Assembly: GCA_035041965.1 (NCBI GenBank)
Contig: JAPYMA010002976.1
Span: 16,156 to 80,155, forward strand
Length of the DNA stretch: 64,000 nucleotides
Direction: 5' to 3'
Source of the DNA: Anisakis pegreffii
Lineage: Eukaryota > Nematoda > Chromadorea > Rhabditida > Anisakidae
In this document: piece by piece, positions 1 through 12,872 of the stretch
Layout of the letters: each line of letters opens with the position of its first letter
Position numbering within the stretch: position 1 is the first letter of the stretch
Position numbers and translations under genes: made by a program
The notes under the pieces: generated by a model
The model's input: only the letters and a program-made list of their open reading frames with translations
Told to the model about the DNA's origin: nothing
Databases searched by the model: none

Positions 1-370
1 TTATTGTATAAATATTTACACTGATTCGATTGTGACCCGTTTAATTGAACAATAAACGTTACATCATTCTATACGATACTTCAAGACAGTCATCATTCAA
101 CTCCAATAGAATCGGGAGAAATTAAATTTCTGGCTTTAGTAGCATTGATTAAGTTTTCAGAATTTGAGTTTAGACTCAGAAGTACAATTTGAATTGAAAT
201 AATTCACTCATAGTATTAGTATCCAATAATTGCGAAATTCGCATGATGAGAATTGTTTTCCATAGATGATTGTTTGATTATATCAACTGCAGTTATTTCA
301 AGATTCAATTCTTCTACAGATAACAAATTGAACGAAGTTCGTGATTTTAAACGAGGAATAGACTAATTTA
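1..370. other. left edge, no resolved exon
   Basis: No reading frame here could be joined to the PIGF-like exon that follows. In that exon's frame a TAG lies at 359-361, just before the first usable coding base. The missing N-terminal exons therefore probably lie left of the window, or are too short to recognise. Confidence 0.5.
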
Positions 371-1941
371 ATGTTCAAGCGTGTATTTCTCTCAACTCTG
401 ACCGCTATTCCGTGCTTTTATGTGATTGCCGTTCTATTTGGTGCCCCATTTTTAAGGTTTGTTTCGTCGTTTTTCCGGAATTATTTATTCTTCATTTGCT
501 TAAGGTTATAGTTCTGTCCATCGACTAATGAATATGAATAATCAAATCGATTGTTCGTAAATAAAAGCCTGAATTAAAAATGAAAAGTATCCTGTTGTAA
601 GAAGTGTGAATATCTTTCGTTCTAATGCAGGGTTCCGCAACCGTTGAACTCCGTCCTTGCCTTCTTTAATGTATAAAATCAATTATTATAATTAATTATT
701 CATTTTACACCCTTGCAGTTTTTTTATTAACAGTTATTATTATTGATTATTCAACAATTTTTATTATTATTCAAATTCAAATTATTCAATAAATGCAACA
801 GAATATATTGTGACGGATAATATTATGATAGGAATATGATAAGAACGTGTTAAGGATATAATTTAGCGGAGTTTGAAATAAGCTCTGAGAAACGTGACAG
901 CGTTGATAGTTGTATCACTCATTCGCGTTCTCGCTTTTGTACAAAAAAAAAGGAAAACGTAGAGAAGCTCGCTCACTTTCGACATTCGTCAATTGTGTAT
1001 TAATGTGTACATCATAAATCGCATCTAAAAAAGAATCTTTGCCACTGAATTCGCATTTTCAGTCACTATACAGCCACTTTTATATTCTCAATTGTGCTTT
1101 CTTTAATTTGTGTGTTGCCGCTTTCAATTGTTATCAAAAGTTACGAACAATTCGACGTTATTGTCTTCGAGAACAAGTAACATTTCGTGAATTCTTTTGT
1201 TTTATTTTCAATATTCAGTGTTGTTAGGATTCGAACTGTGCACTTTATAAGGAGCGTTAAATTTGAAAATATGAAGGCTGATCTTGTAATTTTATAGTAG
1301 GGATGTAAGAAATGTTGAACTGATTACGGTTGCTTTACGAATGATTCATTTTGTTCTTAAATTTTCATTTAAAATGAATTCATTCAATTGATAAAAGCGG
1401 AATTAGGTTCACGCAAATACTTTTGAATGATTCCATTTCGGTAGGCCGTCAACTCTAAATCAATTGATTGCACATCGATTTTCATTCGGTGGACTATTTG
1501 GCAGCTGGTTGGGTGCCTTTGTGATACCTTTGGATTGGGATAGGTGGTGGCAGGTTTCTTCTTTTTAGCCATTCGTCTATCATTTTGCTTTTTTTTTCTC
1601 ACAATTCTGCATTTCGGCAAATGGCTGAGGTTTTCTGGAAGCATGCATGGAATGGAATAACTGACTGGGCATTCGCTAGATCATCAAATGCCTAAAGTTT
1701 CGACGATTCATTGTGGCATTCGGCCGTGTGCCGTTAGCAACGCTAAATGAAAGTGATTCTGAGGAGTTGTATTAGCAGTCATTTACCGTGTGAAGGTTTC
1801 ATTGCACTTCTGCAGCGTTGGCCGTTGCCGTGTGTATTTGGTGCGATTCTCGGTGCATTGATCGGGACGATTATTGCATTCGTTGAGTACGGTAATCGAT
1901 TCAAGAGGCACAAGAGGAGGAAAGCAACGAAAACTGCTTGA
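371..1941 (+). CDS. PIGF: PIGF-like GPI-anchor ethanolamine-phosphate transfer subunit, 5' partial
   Basis: Four phase-consistent exons: 371-456, 1063-1176, 1445-1553 and 1816-1941 (TGA). They give 144 residues. In family terms PIG-F is an ER membrane protein that partners PIGO and PIGG when phosphoethanolamine is added to GPI anchors. What is seen matches the C-terminal two thirds of the human protein (219 residues): VLFGAPF, then a hydrophobic FIFSIVLSLICVLPL segment, then the hallmark SWLGAFVIPLDWDRWWQ, then WPLPCVFGAILGALIG and a basic tail (KRHKRRK). The first ATG (371) falls mid-protein by alignment, so roughly 65 N-terminal residues with two membrane segments are missing and probably lie upstream. 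The stop is 461 bp before the NPRL2 start on the same strand. The family call is firm; the 5' end is open. Confidence 0.85.
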
Positions 1942-2402
1942 GGGTGTCTTTTTAGTTGCTCGTTTTGTTTTTGCATTTAAATTGTTCGGTGAACCAAATT
2001 TTCTTTTGAACTGCAATATAACAAGTTGAATAATGTCTGGAATATACATCGAAAATAGATACTCAAATCCGAAATTTCTTTTAACTATAATCTAACGATA
2101 AATATCGTTCGTAATTTAATTTAAGAATTTACATCCGAACGTGTAATTCAAATTTAATTATAAATTTGTAACTGTGAATGTTCGTTTTGAACTTTTTTCA
2201 ATTAATCAGATCATTCATTGGATTAACTGTAGAAGTTTGATTCGAAATTGAATTCCTCGAATGATTATAATAGTTTCCGAGCGATCGAACTGAATTGAAT
2301 GAGTGTTGTTGATTCCAGTCTCTCATTGGATTGCCTTTGTTGCCGATGACTTCATTCCAAATGCCTTTCGCTCTCACGAGTTTCTTTCCGAATCCGGCTG
2401 AT

Positions 2403-5400
2403 ATGCCGAAGCTGAAGGCAATCTTCTTTGCTGAATTTGATGCCGAAAAAGGACCAGTTATAAGATTTCAGGTCTGTTCATTTTATTATTATTCTGATTC
2501 TTCCCTTTTCCACAGTTCGTGAAGCAGTATCCTTTTGAACAAATTAGCGAAAATATTCAGTACGAGAAGCAAAATTGAATTGAAAGAATCGCAATTCACT
2601 GATGATCGCTTCATTGAGATTGCGGATTCACTTGAAATTATCGGGTGGAAAGAAATAATAACTCTTGAGATGATAATTGTTACTCTTACTTTTACTATTA
2701 TCGTTTTGTTATTATTATTATTACCAGGTGCCAGAAGTGATATTTGATGCGAAGAAATTCGATACGTTCTCGAGTGCAATAATCCCGAAATCAGAATTAT
2801 TTCAACGACTCATTAAAGTGAATCATATTGAAAATACGGATGGAAAGATTTACAAAGTGATGGGACATCCGGTCGGAATTGGTTCGCCTCCTTAGCTCTT
2901 TGTCGTATCAACAATTGGTGAAAGACGTTTGGAATGTGAAATTATTCGAAGTTTTGTGATTATTCAACTAAATTCAACTAATGAGTTGTTCAGTACATTT
3001 TTGTATGCTAGATGCGAACTCGCTTCTCTTTAGTTATTCTAGTTGTTTAGCAAGTTCCCAATCAGAACAATAATCCAATTCAAATAGTTGGTGATAGACG
3101 TTGATCAATTTCAGAAGCTGACATTTATCCACGCGGACGATACATATTTAATTTATGTTTCGTGGTCGATAAAAGCAGTAAGGTTGACTGCCTGTATGAG
3201 CCAATGGTGCAGAAGTGTGCTGCGTATTTGACACAACTTGAAACGGTGCCTTTTTTGAATGTCAGCCCAATGTGTATTCATTTGATGGTTTATTTCAATG
3301 AGTTTAGTCAGACACAGTATTTTGTATTTGATGGATACGATCTCTTGGTATACACCCGTATAATAAACGCGCATTGTTCATTTCAAAATTTCTTTGCTTT
3401 TTCGAAAAAAAAAAACCGGCCAAAGGGAAGCGTTATGCGATTACTAATCATCCAATGGCGATTGAGCGAATTGGATTTAATTTGTAATTTTTTTTAAATG
3501 GTTTACGTGGAGATTGTATAAATCAATGAAGTTTGATTATTGAATTTAAATTTTAGGAAAATCAATTTTTGTCGAAATGTAAGCACAGAATGCCGCAGTT
3601 AATGCAAAACATCTTTGACGGCCTTAACACACAAGGTTGGTTTGTTATTTGTTCTATCTGATTGTGAGTTAATACAATAATTTTTGAGCCTTTGGAATGC
3701 GTTCTGTTTTCCAGTATTTGTAATGAAAATTTGCGTCAGTTTTAAGGTGAATGCAAAATTCCGGTCACCGATGGTGCCACAATTTATTTGAAGTTGTGTC
3801 CATCATTTCATGGAATCGAACCACCGAAAGTTCGTAATTTGTTTTGATTATCGATAGATTTTCGTTGAATTTGAATATAAATGTCTGGTATGAATGACTT
3901 ATGATTGTTGGAGATAATATTGTTCAGTGCGTTATCTTGTTATCAGCTTTCGTTGAAAGGAATGTTGATCGTTTCATTTTGAAGTACTTGAGTCGTTTTT
4001 ATTTTGTGCATGATAGAGACCCGTCAAGCGCTGTTCACTATTGATAAGTGTTCACTGATCTTAATGATTGTGTCCTCTGAAGTTTTTTGTGAATGTTGCA
4101 ATTGGTTCGAAGGGAGTCCTCAAAACATAACTGAATTTGAGTGATTTTAAGGTAAGTCCTTACATGGTACCAATGTTCACACGTGTACCACCTCCTAAGA
4201 CGCCTGATCACCTACCAAAAATGGATGTCCTCTCTCAGAAGGTTATTTTCACTCTTTTCTCATGTTCCAATTTTGGGTATTTTCTCCTGATATGTTGCCA
4301 TCCATAGCACGGATTCATTATTAACTTAATTATTTTAAATCTCTACCAAACTGTAATGTTCATAGAACCTTTTTTATTAATGAAGAGATGTTTGCAAAAG
4401 CGGATGAGTTATATGAAAGGATTCAGCTCACCGTCGATAAAGTTCAGAGTTTGCATTAATAATTTGTTTATCAATGAGGTGCATAAAGACAGTGAGATTG
4501 AAGGTTTCACATGAAGCTTCTTCCGTTTTCTTTTATTGAATATATCATTACTGCCACTATGGGATGGATTTTAAGTAATTTTTTTCATTCAACTTTCAGA
4601 TCTGTCCGAAAATTGATGGTGTTCGTTGTATAAAAGATATCGCTCTGTTGGTTCAGATAGACTCAGATTTAGTGGCGAGATGTGTTCGTAATTTACATTT
4701 TTATGGATGCGTTACTCTGTTACCGCTTTTTATGTATTCGAATAGTTATGTGGCCAAAGAACAATTACATCAGTTCTACTTAAACGCAGATGCCATTCAG
4801 GTTCATTGCTTGTAATACACTGAACATCATTTCAATTCTTAGATTTTTTCGCATTTGATTTTCGTTTAGTTGAAACTAATAAGGTGCGTTCATGCGAGAA
4901 ATTCAAGTTCTGATTGTTTCAAACAGACGGTTTAATGAAGTTCTTTGCGGATCCGTTCAATTATTCGTATCATGATTTTGGGGTTGTTGCAGGAAATTTT
5001 AATTGACGATATCATTTCATCAATTTTCGGTGCATAATTGAATGCTTTGAGAGTACAAATCAGAGATGATAGAATTCAGGAATGTTTGGAGTTCGTTGGA
5101 CCACGCAATAAAGAAGGACATGCAGTCACTCCGAAACCACTTTTCTCAGACGTCTTTAGACTTTACACTAGTTTACGGGTTAGTAGAGCACTGTTTCTTG
5201 GTTAATATGGCGTAGAGTTTGCCCACTGAATCAGACGATTAGATTATTATAGATAGGTATCACAATGAAGGAATGGTGTGAACGTCAGTCACCTCGGCAA
5301 TATAATGTAGACGAAAGACGATTCGTTCAGTTCGGTGTGTTTCACGGGTTTGTTCGAAAGCTTAGCATCTATCCTGTGGCGTTGAGACAAGGCGATAACA

Positions 5401-5740
5401 GAAGGTTTCATTTTAATGAATTTCGACCATTGCGAAGAGAAATTATTGATCGTTTTTCGTTTATTCGAATCCATATCATTCGCCAACACTAACTCGGCGA
5501 TTTTAGTTCTGAACTGATTTTTCATTCACATATGTTTACCTTATTTATCACATTGTCCTCGTTTCTCGTCATTTGCTATTCATAACTTGTTAAAATGAAC
5601 AAATATAATGTTTGAGGATAGCCAAATTATGTGATGGTTCGCGGTCATTAGAGGATCTTGCAGTTATCTACACAATATCACCACTGAAACTTCATACGCT
5701 CCTCCAGAATGATACGAATTTTGTTTTTATTTCTAAATGA
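2403..5740 (+). CDS. NPRL2: NPRL2, GATOR1 complex subunit
   Basis: Ten exons: 2403-2471, 2728-2881, 3115-3245, 3557-3635, 3747-3829, 4152-4241, 4600-4800, about 5053-5178, 5253-5404 and 5617-5740 (TGA). The product is about 402 residues (human 380). NPRL2 with NPRL3 and DEPDC5 forms GATOR1, the GTPase-activating complex for Rag GTPases that restrains TORC1 when amino acids are scarce, at the lysosome. Landmarks: IFFAEFDAEKGPVIRFQ at the N-terminus (longin-type start), RYIFNLCFVVD, KIDGVRCIKDIA, NVDERRFVQFGV and the C-terminal SRSLEDLAVIYTISPLKLH. The ATG at 2403 is chosen over an in-frame one at 2331 because the family begins a few residues before the IFF motif. All junctions keep frame except the left edge of exon 8, where no phase-matching AG was found; one in-frame alternative uses a later exon 7 donor. 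Confidence 0.9.
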
Positions 5741-5794
5741 TTGTTGTTCTATAAAATATCATAATATCAATCACCGCAATTCGACTGTCATGTA

Positions 5795-5800
5795 AATAAA
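5795..5800 (+). terminator. candidate poly(A) signal of NPRL2
   Basis: AATAAA 55 bases after the NPRL2 stop, at a usual distance for a compact 3' UTR. Position is the only support. Confidence 0.4.
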
Positions 5801-8034
5801 TATTTGTTGAAAGCAGAAGTAACTGAGAGTATTTTATGTTTATTCCGAGCGAATACCCGAGATCATTATTAGTATCATTGCTGATTTCATCGCAAGTTTT
5901 CTCGATCTTTAGTGTTGAAGTATTTTCCATGGAATATTTCTTAGATGTTAAAATTTCTAAAAATTTTCTGCTTTCAACAAATAAAAAATTTCGATCGCTC
6001 AAGTAATTAATGTACAATGTAGAGGCAGAAAAACAACGATCATTTGATTATTACACCATATTCTCAACACAACCAATGCTTTTATTGACATCGATCTGCA
6101 GTGCCCGACATTCTTTATGTATGAAGATTTTATTTGTTCAGTTATTTTATTTTCCCACCTAGAATCTATGAAATGCCTTTTTCTTTTACAACAACAACGG
6201 TAAGATATAATGGTTGAGCAAATATGAAACGAATGATTTCTTGTATTTTTTTGGCATGGAATAAACACAAACTCACGTGTAGTAGATGCAAGCATGACTA
6301 AACGAATACCAGTTGGACTCTTCCAAATCAAAATGATAATTAATGAAATCACATCTAATGTGTAGTATCGAACTCTTCATGAGAATCGAATGTTGAAACT
6401 GACGCGGAATTTTATCCTGCTCTACACTGACTTCTTCATTATTTCAACTCATATTCGTGCGCAAAGTGAGTTCAAAAACAAAACTCTCGTCGAATGTTTT
6501 TATCGAAAACCAAATTTAACCACAATGTTCATTCATCAGACATCTTTCATCTTAGATGATTATCAAAGAATAAAACTTAAAAAACTTCACTCGGTATAGG
6601 AGCACATAACACAACACACAATTATCTATATGAATGAGTGTAAGCACCCAATAAGAAAAAAAAACGAATAGAATAACTTTCACACATAAACAGCTTCACA
6701 TATTCACTAACTGCTATCAGTTATTGTCGATCGCACAACTGGTGGTGAGTTATCAGTGAACTTCGTGGATAACTGACTTAATTCACTTCCGTAAATTGAG
6801 GATTTTTGTTTGGAAACAGTTTAAAGTGAGAACAGTGATGTAAAAATTATCTGGACTACTGGTGATAGTTGGCTATCAATAGCCCAGATAATTTCCTTGG
6901 ATAATCTGCTTGTTTTGTAATGAAAGCTGCAGTGCTCAGTTTCTCTCAAAACCTACAAAAGCAACTAAACATCCGCTTCGCTAATCAAAAAAATTAAAAC
7001 TAATTTACAACGCAACCTTCCAAACGCATACACTTATCATCGAAATATATACAAAGTCCTCAATATGCAGCAGAGCGAAATAATGATGGAGAAACAATCC
7101 GAAAAAATGGATACGAAAAGGAGATTGACAGATATGATTGAACAGAACACAAAACATAACGATTGAAATCAATTAAAGCCTAAACAAACACAAACAGAGA
7201 CCTGATTATGAATAAAAATTCATCGCGTGAATAAGGCGAATGATTGCACAGTTCAAACGATTGCAGAATGTTATATTGCACGATTTAAAAACACTGGCAA
7301 TTTAGAGATATGGTGTGATCGAGGTTCGCTGATGTAGAAATTCTTAACCTTTAAAAGGCAATCGCCTTCTCAGGTCAAATGAAATTGTCTTCTCCCGAAG
7401 ACAAGAACATTTAATGACCAGTTTCAAACCGGAAACTGTAATAATTTCAAGAAATTTACTGTTTCGCCAAAATCGCCCCCTCCGAATGCACTTTTCACTC
7501 ATTGGTGGATGGTACTGCCCATATTGAGCAACACTCAATCGATGCTTTCATGATGCAGTGAATGCATCAAAATATTAACGTTCAACGATGTTTTTACATG
7601 CAATAACTGCCCAGTTTTGTATCTCGATCGCACCTCTGCACAAAGATATTCAAATGAAAAACGAAGAATAATCCTACACGAGGTAAATTCACTTCTGAGG
7701 ATGCATCAGATGGTACTAAATTAGCACACAAACGTAATATTCATTCACTTTGAGTTGGTTTTTAATGCGTTTATAAACATTTCACTGGCAATGTAATAGC
7801 AAAATGGCGTACTCAATTGATAACGAGATAACGTCGAAATGATAGATGAAGAAATAGAAAAATGAGGTTTTAAAAACCTCTAATAATTCGACAGAATATT
7901 TTTAAATGGGAGGTGGATTCTTATACGATATAGACGTAACAAATCTAGGAAGCAGAAAAGGCGGGTGGGAGAATAAGGATAAAATTAAGAATACCGAAAA
8001 GATGTAAATAATTAATTTGGTAGACTTATCAAAC
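5801..8034. other. intergenic, no gene recognised
   Basis: A+T-rich DNA with only short frames on both strands that lack family resemblance or flanking splice sites. A 65-codon - strand frame at 7344-7538 could be a downstream exon of the unrecognised gene at 8035-8641, but no junction in phase was found. Confidence 0.4.
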
Positions 8035-8641
8035 CAATTCGTTCCATGAGGCACTTCATTGTTGCAGACATTCTGTGTAGTTACTGTAGGCGTGCTTGCT
8101 CGAGAAAAGCTAGAATCACATGGTGACGATACAGAACGACTGCTGTTGCACTCTCTGATGCGAGAAAGACTTCTATTGAAAGACATTATACGATTCGAGT
8201 TCCTTAATTGAATGCGATGCAACAATTGCAGGTGTGCAGATGACTGTTGAATAGATGATGTTGGCGTTGTTGCTGAGCATCCAAGACCCGAATCATTCGT
8301 TAAGTCAGGATACTTCTCAATAACTTCCTTAAAATCAGCCTTAATAAAAAACACAAGAGAACAGACTCATGAGCTCAGAACTGATGAATAATCATAAATA
8401 AACGACCAATCAATCAATGTACCTTTTCAATGAGCTTGTATAGCTCAGAAAGCAATTTTCGATCTCCTTCAGAGCAAGTTTTGATTGTTTTGCGGTAGCA
8501 GTTTTCAAATTCACGCCAGTTCACCAATATAGGTTCATGATTGGTGATCATCGAAGAAATTTTACTCCACATAGAAAGAAAATGAGTTTGAATGGCGGTG
8601 GAGTTCATATTCTCGTCAAGATGATCATGTGCTTTGCTCAT
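8035..8641 (-). CDS. unrecognised protein, at least two exons, 3' end open
   Basis: Not recognised. Two exons join in phase: 8641-8423 (73 codons, starts MSKAHDHLDEN, donor GTACAT) and 8339-8035 (acceptor ATTAAG, ends in phase 2 at a GTTTGA donor). The first exon looks helical (HFLSMWSKISSMI, then WREFENCYRKTIK). The joined sequence runs through LYKLIEK-ADFKEVIEKYPDL into a Ser/Thr/Asn-rich region with RSLSRIREC and SRSVSSPCDSSFSR, which suggests a disordered, phosphorylatable tail. The frame is open for more than 170 residues across the junction, which favours a real gene. The terminal exon was not found. It is the only - strand gene between the + strand NPRL2 and SMC1. A pseudogene or chance frame remains possible. 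Confidence 0.5.
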
Positions 8642-8993
8642 TATTGAACCGAAAATAGGATTATTATTATTATTATATTAATAAAATCCAATGTTTGATT
8701 ACATGCCGCACAAAGCGATTGAACACATTCAGAACAGCAAGCACAAATCTTTCATGAAAAGGTGCTGTGAATAAATTCCATGGCGAACGATGAAATGAAT
8801 ACATAACATAAATATTCAATTCACCGAATGTTCAGACAAACACGAATGTTCGATTCCAATAATTATTACATCACATGACTGTCTGATCCATTGAAATTCA
8901 TAATGAATGCGCATTATGCAAACACAAACACAAACAAGAGGATGCACTTTCATGATATATTTTCGTTGAATGATGGCTTCATTTTACCATTAT

Positions 8994-9070
8994 GCAGGGC
9001 GAGGGGGAATGGGGTAGAGGGTATATCTCATTGAAAATGAATTTTTTTAAAAACGGACCCTTCTCCCTGC
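8994..9070. repeat. short imperfect inverted repeat, possible tiny MITE
   Basis: The ends GCAGGGCGAGGGG (8994-9006) and CCCTTCTCCCTGC (9058-9070) are inverted copies matching at 11 of 13 bases, with an A+T-rich centre. The G-rich CAGGG end resembles short transposon termini, but there is no target-site duplication. Weak. Confidence 0.25.
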
Positions 9071-10011
9071 TCAAAAAAATACTGGATGGAAATGAAAAGT
9101 GGCTCATAAACGACGAGAATTTTTCACAGTTAACTGAGCACAATTTCTCGCCTGTTCGTTTCGTCGGCTTTCGTCAACAACGTCGCACTCGCCATTCATT
9201 CTTTTGATCCATTTACAACGAGAGTTGTGCGAAGAGAAAATGATGAAATGGAATGATTATCGTCCAAATCTGGCATGGGAAAGCAAAAAGTTCCCATAAT
9301 ATTTTTAGTACACAAAAAGAAGAGGAATTTTTAGTCAATTCTAGTTTGGAATGTCCCTTTGTAACCACTACCGCACATGTCAATTGGTTTTAAGCGGTGA
9401 AAGATTTAGTACAGATTTTGTAAGAGATGAGAAATTTTTCAACAAGCTAACGAGGAACACAATGAAAAGAGAAGATTTTTCATGGAAACAACTGTTCAAT
9501 GCGAATGAATCATGCCGCATTGAACATTACTGCCATATGTTTCCAAATGTGCGTGTTCACAGAAATGCGAGTGATCGAAACAGTAGTTGGATGGAACAGC
9601 CGTCAATGTTTGTGGATCACTGCAGTTATCGTAAGCATATAGACAACCTTCGAAGCGGAGGTACCTACTGAATTTCGATTTTGGTAAATACCCAATTTCG
9701 ATAGCCGGTTTCTACTAAAAGGGGTTTTCACCGATGAATTTGGAATTTGTTCGACGAAACCTAATTTCTAGCTCACAAAGACGAATTCCATTAAATTCTG
9801 CTTAACCAATTTTTCATTCGCTTACCATCATTACTGCATCAACTTATCACCTCATCCCTAACCGTCTCCATCTACGGTGAGTCGCACAGCAAGTAAAAAG
9901 TAAGATCCAGATAAAATTGTGATTATAAAGCAAATTAATATAAGATAAAAGGCTTTAAAAACCTCGACTAATCCGAATCTGAATTTAAACCTGAGAAGGT
10001 AAGTCGATTTG

Positions 10012-10222
10012 CAGTGGCGTACTTAAGGGAAGAAGGGCAAAGGGTACGATTCCCCTTCACCCCCTGAAAGGTGGAAGAAAACAGAGAAAGATGAAGGGAA
10101 GAGACAGAAAAGTGAGAAGAAAGTAAATGGAAATGAGAGAAATAAGAAGGAAAAAAGGCTATTTTTTATCAAATGAATTTGCATCCCCCTTCCCATGAAA
10201 GATCCTAGCTGTACCATTGCTG
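10012..10222. mobile_element. hAT-like non-autonomous element, old copy
   Basis: The left end CAGTGGCGTACTTAAGGG leads into a G-rich then C-rich stretch (AGGGCAAAGGG ... TTCCCCTTCACCCCC). The right end is CCCCCTTCCC, GATCCTAGCTGTACCATTG, then CTG. This layout, with CAGTGGCGTA at one end and TAGCTA-like sequence before TACGCCACTG at the other, is common among short hAT-type elements in animals (recalled). The right terminus is decayed and ends at 10219 or 10222. No clear 8-bp target-site duplication remains, and no transposase is encoded. Confidence 0.45.
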
Positions 10223-11395
10223 ACCTGTTCAATTAAGCAGTATTGGAGGCATCGATAGTCCACTTTTATATCTATCAACATTGAAATCGTTAAAGATGGC
10301 TTTAAAAAATAGTTGCTAACAAAAACAGTACTACAAAAGGTCGATGTTGCTTACTACCACAGCTGATCAAATGAAAAATTAATAAATTCAATGCCGTAAG
10401 GTAGTGAGACGTGTAATAAAAGGATATGCAGAAAGGGAACAGAGACCAAGCCATAGAACAAGTGCAGCCGTTGACTGGCCGAAAAGTCTTGTACCAACTT
10501 CGAATAATTGTATACGATCACTCAAACATTACCAATAAAATTCTAACTCCTTCGTTCAATTTCAGATAAATTTCGACATCACAATAACAAAGTAATCAAA
10601 CCACATCTAATAAGCATTTCATCAAACTATAAACATTCATACCGTTCCAATCAAACGCCATTCTGAAATAAAGGAAATAGTCCGGAAATACTCGCATCAA
10701 GTTTTGTGGTAATGAAAGTTTGAATGATAGGAAAATGGACATTGATAAAATAATCGCATGCTTCGCAAAAGGAAACCATGACTGTAATCAATTGCAAATC
10801 GAATCTCTCATTGCACAACATCAAAGACACATTAATTCTAAATATATTAAAAAGATTCCAGGAACATATGTAACTTGTGGAAGAACTGCGTTACGCACAG
10901 TGAGGGAAGGAACGTTTTGCCAAAATGACTTATAGAGGCACAGATGAAGCTTGTTGAGTCATTGATTCAGAAATTGACAACGTGAGAATGCTCGGTGCTA
11001 TTAGCGAGAAACGATGACGTTCTTAGTTCCTGACCATGTTTATGCAGTTGGAAATTGCGGGGGAGTTTACTCTTTGTAAAATTCCTTTCAGCATCAGAGA
11101 TTGATTTGAGATCTAATTTGTACGTGATTAGATTACAATTTTTATAGGCAAGTCACGAAAAAATAATGCTAATTTTTCTTTCAAATCATTACGACTACCT
11201 GAAATCATCAAAAGTTCTTTACATTCGAAGATATAAATATGAATTGAAGTCAATTTTTTGATAATGTCAACATAAAATGTTGCAGAGAACATATAATTAA
11301 TTATTCAGCATTCTTGAAATAGTCAGTGCAGTTATTGCGAACAATTGCTACTTTCTACATCAGTTCTGAACGTTAAGTCCAAAAATTCTTATGGT

Positions 11396-11435
11396 CAAAC
11401 ATTTACACTTGACTGACAAACATTTACACTTGACT
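11396..11435. repeat. tandem duplication, 21-bp period
   Basis: CAAACATTTACACTTGACT occurs at 11396-11414 and again, identical, at 11417-11435, separated by GA. Probably a recent local slippage event. Confidence 0.8.
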
Positions 11436-12820
11436 AATTTTTGATTACCCATTGAATTTGAGAGAACCCTTTGGGTTTTCGCTTTTTACATACCTTTGGT
11501 ATGTTACCAAAATCAAAAGTATTCAGTATATTAATTCCTCCACACCACATCTTCAACTATAGTGAGGATCGTTGATGTTTTCACTGTGATACTGAAGGAT
11601 GACTGCGGTAATATTTCTTATTTGTAACTTGACTGGGACTGTGAACTTTTAGAATCTATGACCATGACTGTGGTTTTTTTAGATCATAAGAGCAAAAAGT
11701 GTTTCAGCTTGATAGGATAGATCGTTAAGTCGCTGTGTGCGCAAAAGATGATTCTGGATAGTAATGGGTAGATTTCATGCATATGTAGCTTTTGTCGCGT
11801 GTTGTGGTTGGCAGGTAGCGTTGCTATTATGGTAAAACTGTTCGAATAGTGGGATTGAGGGGATTTGTGAATTGGTTCAGAATGTCGATACTATGGAGCA
11901 TGATTATTACTATTAGGCAGCTGTTTTAGAATCTTGAGTCGGGCTTCGCATACACGTGGTGTTAATTTTCTGCTGTTCCTTATTTGAAAAACTCCGAATC
12001 ATGGACTCTAACGTGTTCATTATCTTTCTTGTTAGGACATTTAATCCTTAAAAGATCGAAAAGCAATATAACGAGTAGCCATTTATAGTATGACGTTTAA
12101 TGCAAGCGAATGTAAATCCTATATTGAGATCAGAAGACTTGAATGACCATCAGTGTTTGATAGTTAGGGATATGCGCAGAAAAAGCTGCCGTGTATGACT
12201 TCTGCTCAATTTTTTCCTTTATGTAGAGTATGTCATCGAAAAAACCTCCTCGGTTACTACTCGGATGCCGTGGGCGAGATTCGTATCAAAATCTTGCACA
12301 GTATCTGGTTTGCTGATTTGAAAGTTGCAAGGAAATGAGCGATTACTCTTGCAGATATTGTAATAAATCGGTTGGTTTCAATGGTGTTTAGAAGGAGACT
12401 GTTTTCATAGATATGAATTGATTAAGTCTGAGGAAGATCAGAATTACGTTGATTATTTATTATTACGTGGTGATACTAGTAGTGGACAGTTTGATGTAAC
12501 GATTTCATTCGCTGATTGCCATTCAGCCTCTCATAGAAATTCCCACCATTAGTATTATCGTTGGTGCCAACTACTAAAAGTGGATGGGGCCAAAATGACG
12601 AGAAATTTATGAATGCATGGGCGTAGTCCAGATGGTCTTTCTTTAGTTTGTAAGCACGACAATGCTTGCAAGTTGTGATAAAACATTTACAACATTAGAT
12701 TAAATTAAATAATAAATTAGCATTGATAGTTCCTCATCACTTAAACTGATAAATGTGTGTGACGGTTTCTGATTTTTCAACTGTTCGTGTCCTTACTCGA
12801 TTCGTGACGTCTTCCTTAGT

Positions 12821-12872
12821 GCGGCCGTGGCTAACTACCGTAATTTGTGGGCGTGGCCAATTACCGTAGTTA
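12821..12872. repeat. diverged 26-bp tandem duplication
   Basis: Two adjacent 26-base units sharing about 20 positions, each with CGTGG..AA.TACCGTA. They lie in a locally GC-richer patch with short competing frames on both strands. Confidence 0.6.

Noticed and set aside
1216..1245. tRNA T-arm-like string (GGATTCGAACTG)
   Set aside because: No stem pairing around it and no cloverleaf on either strand.
2331..2402. Earlier in-frame ATG for NPRL2
   Set aside because: Adds 24 residues without family support. NPRL2 proteins start a few residues before the IFF motif.
2472..2727. Extra exon inside NPRL2 intron 1 (frames at 2489-2747)
   Set aside because: Joining 2471 to 2728 directly reproduces the conserved Q-VPE junction. 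The frames inside contain stops.
9351..9671. 106-codon + strand gene
   Set aside because: No family resemblance, no partner exons, and composition close to the surrounding DNA.
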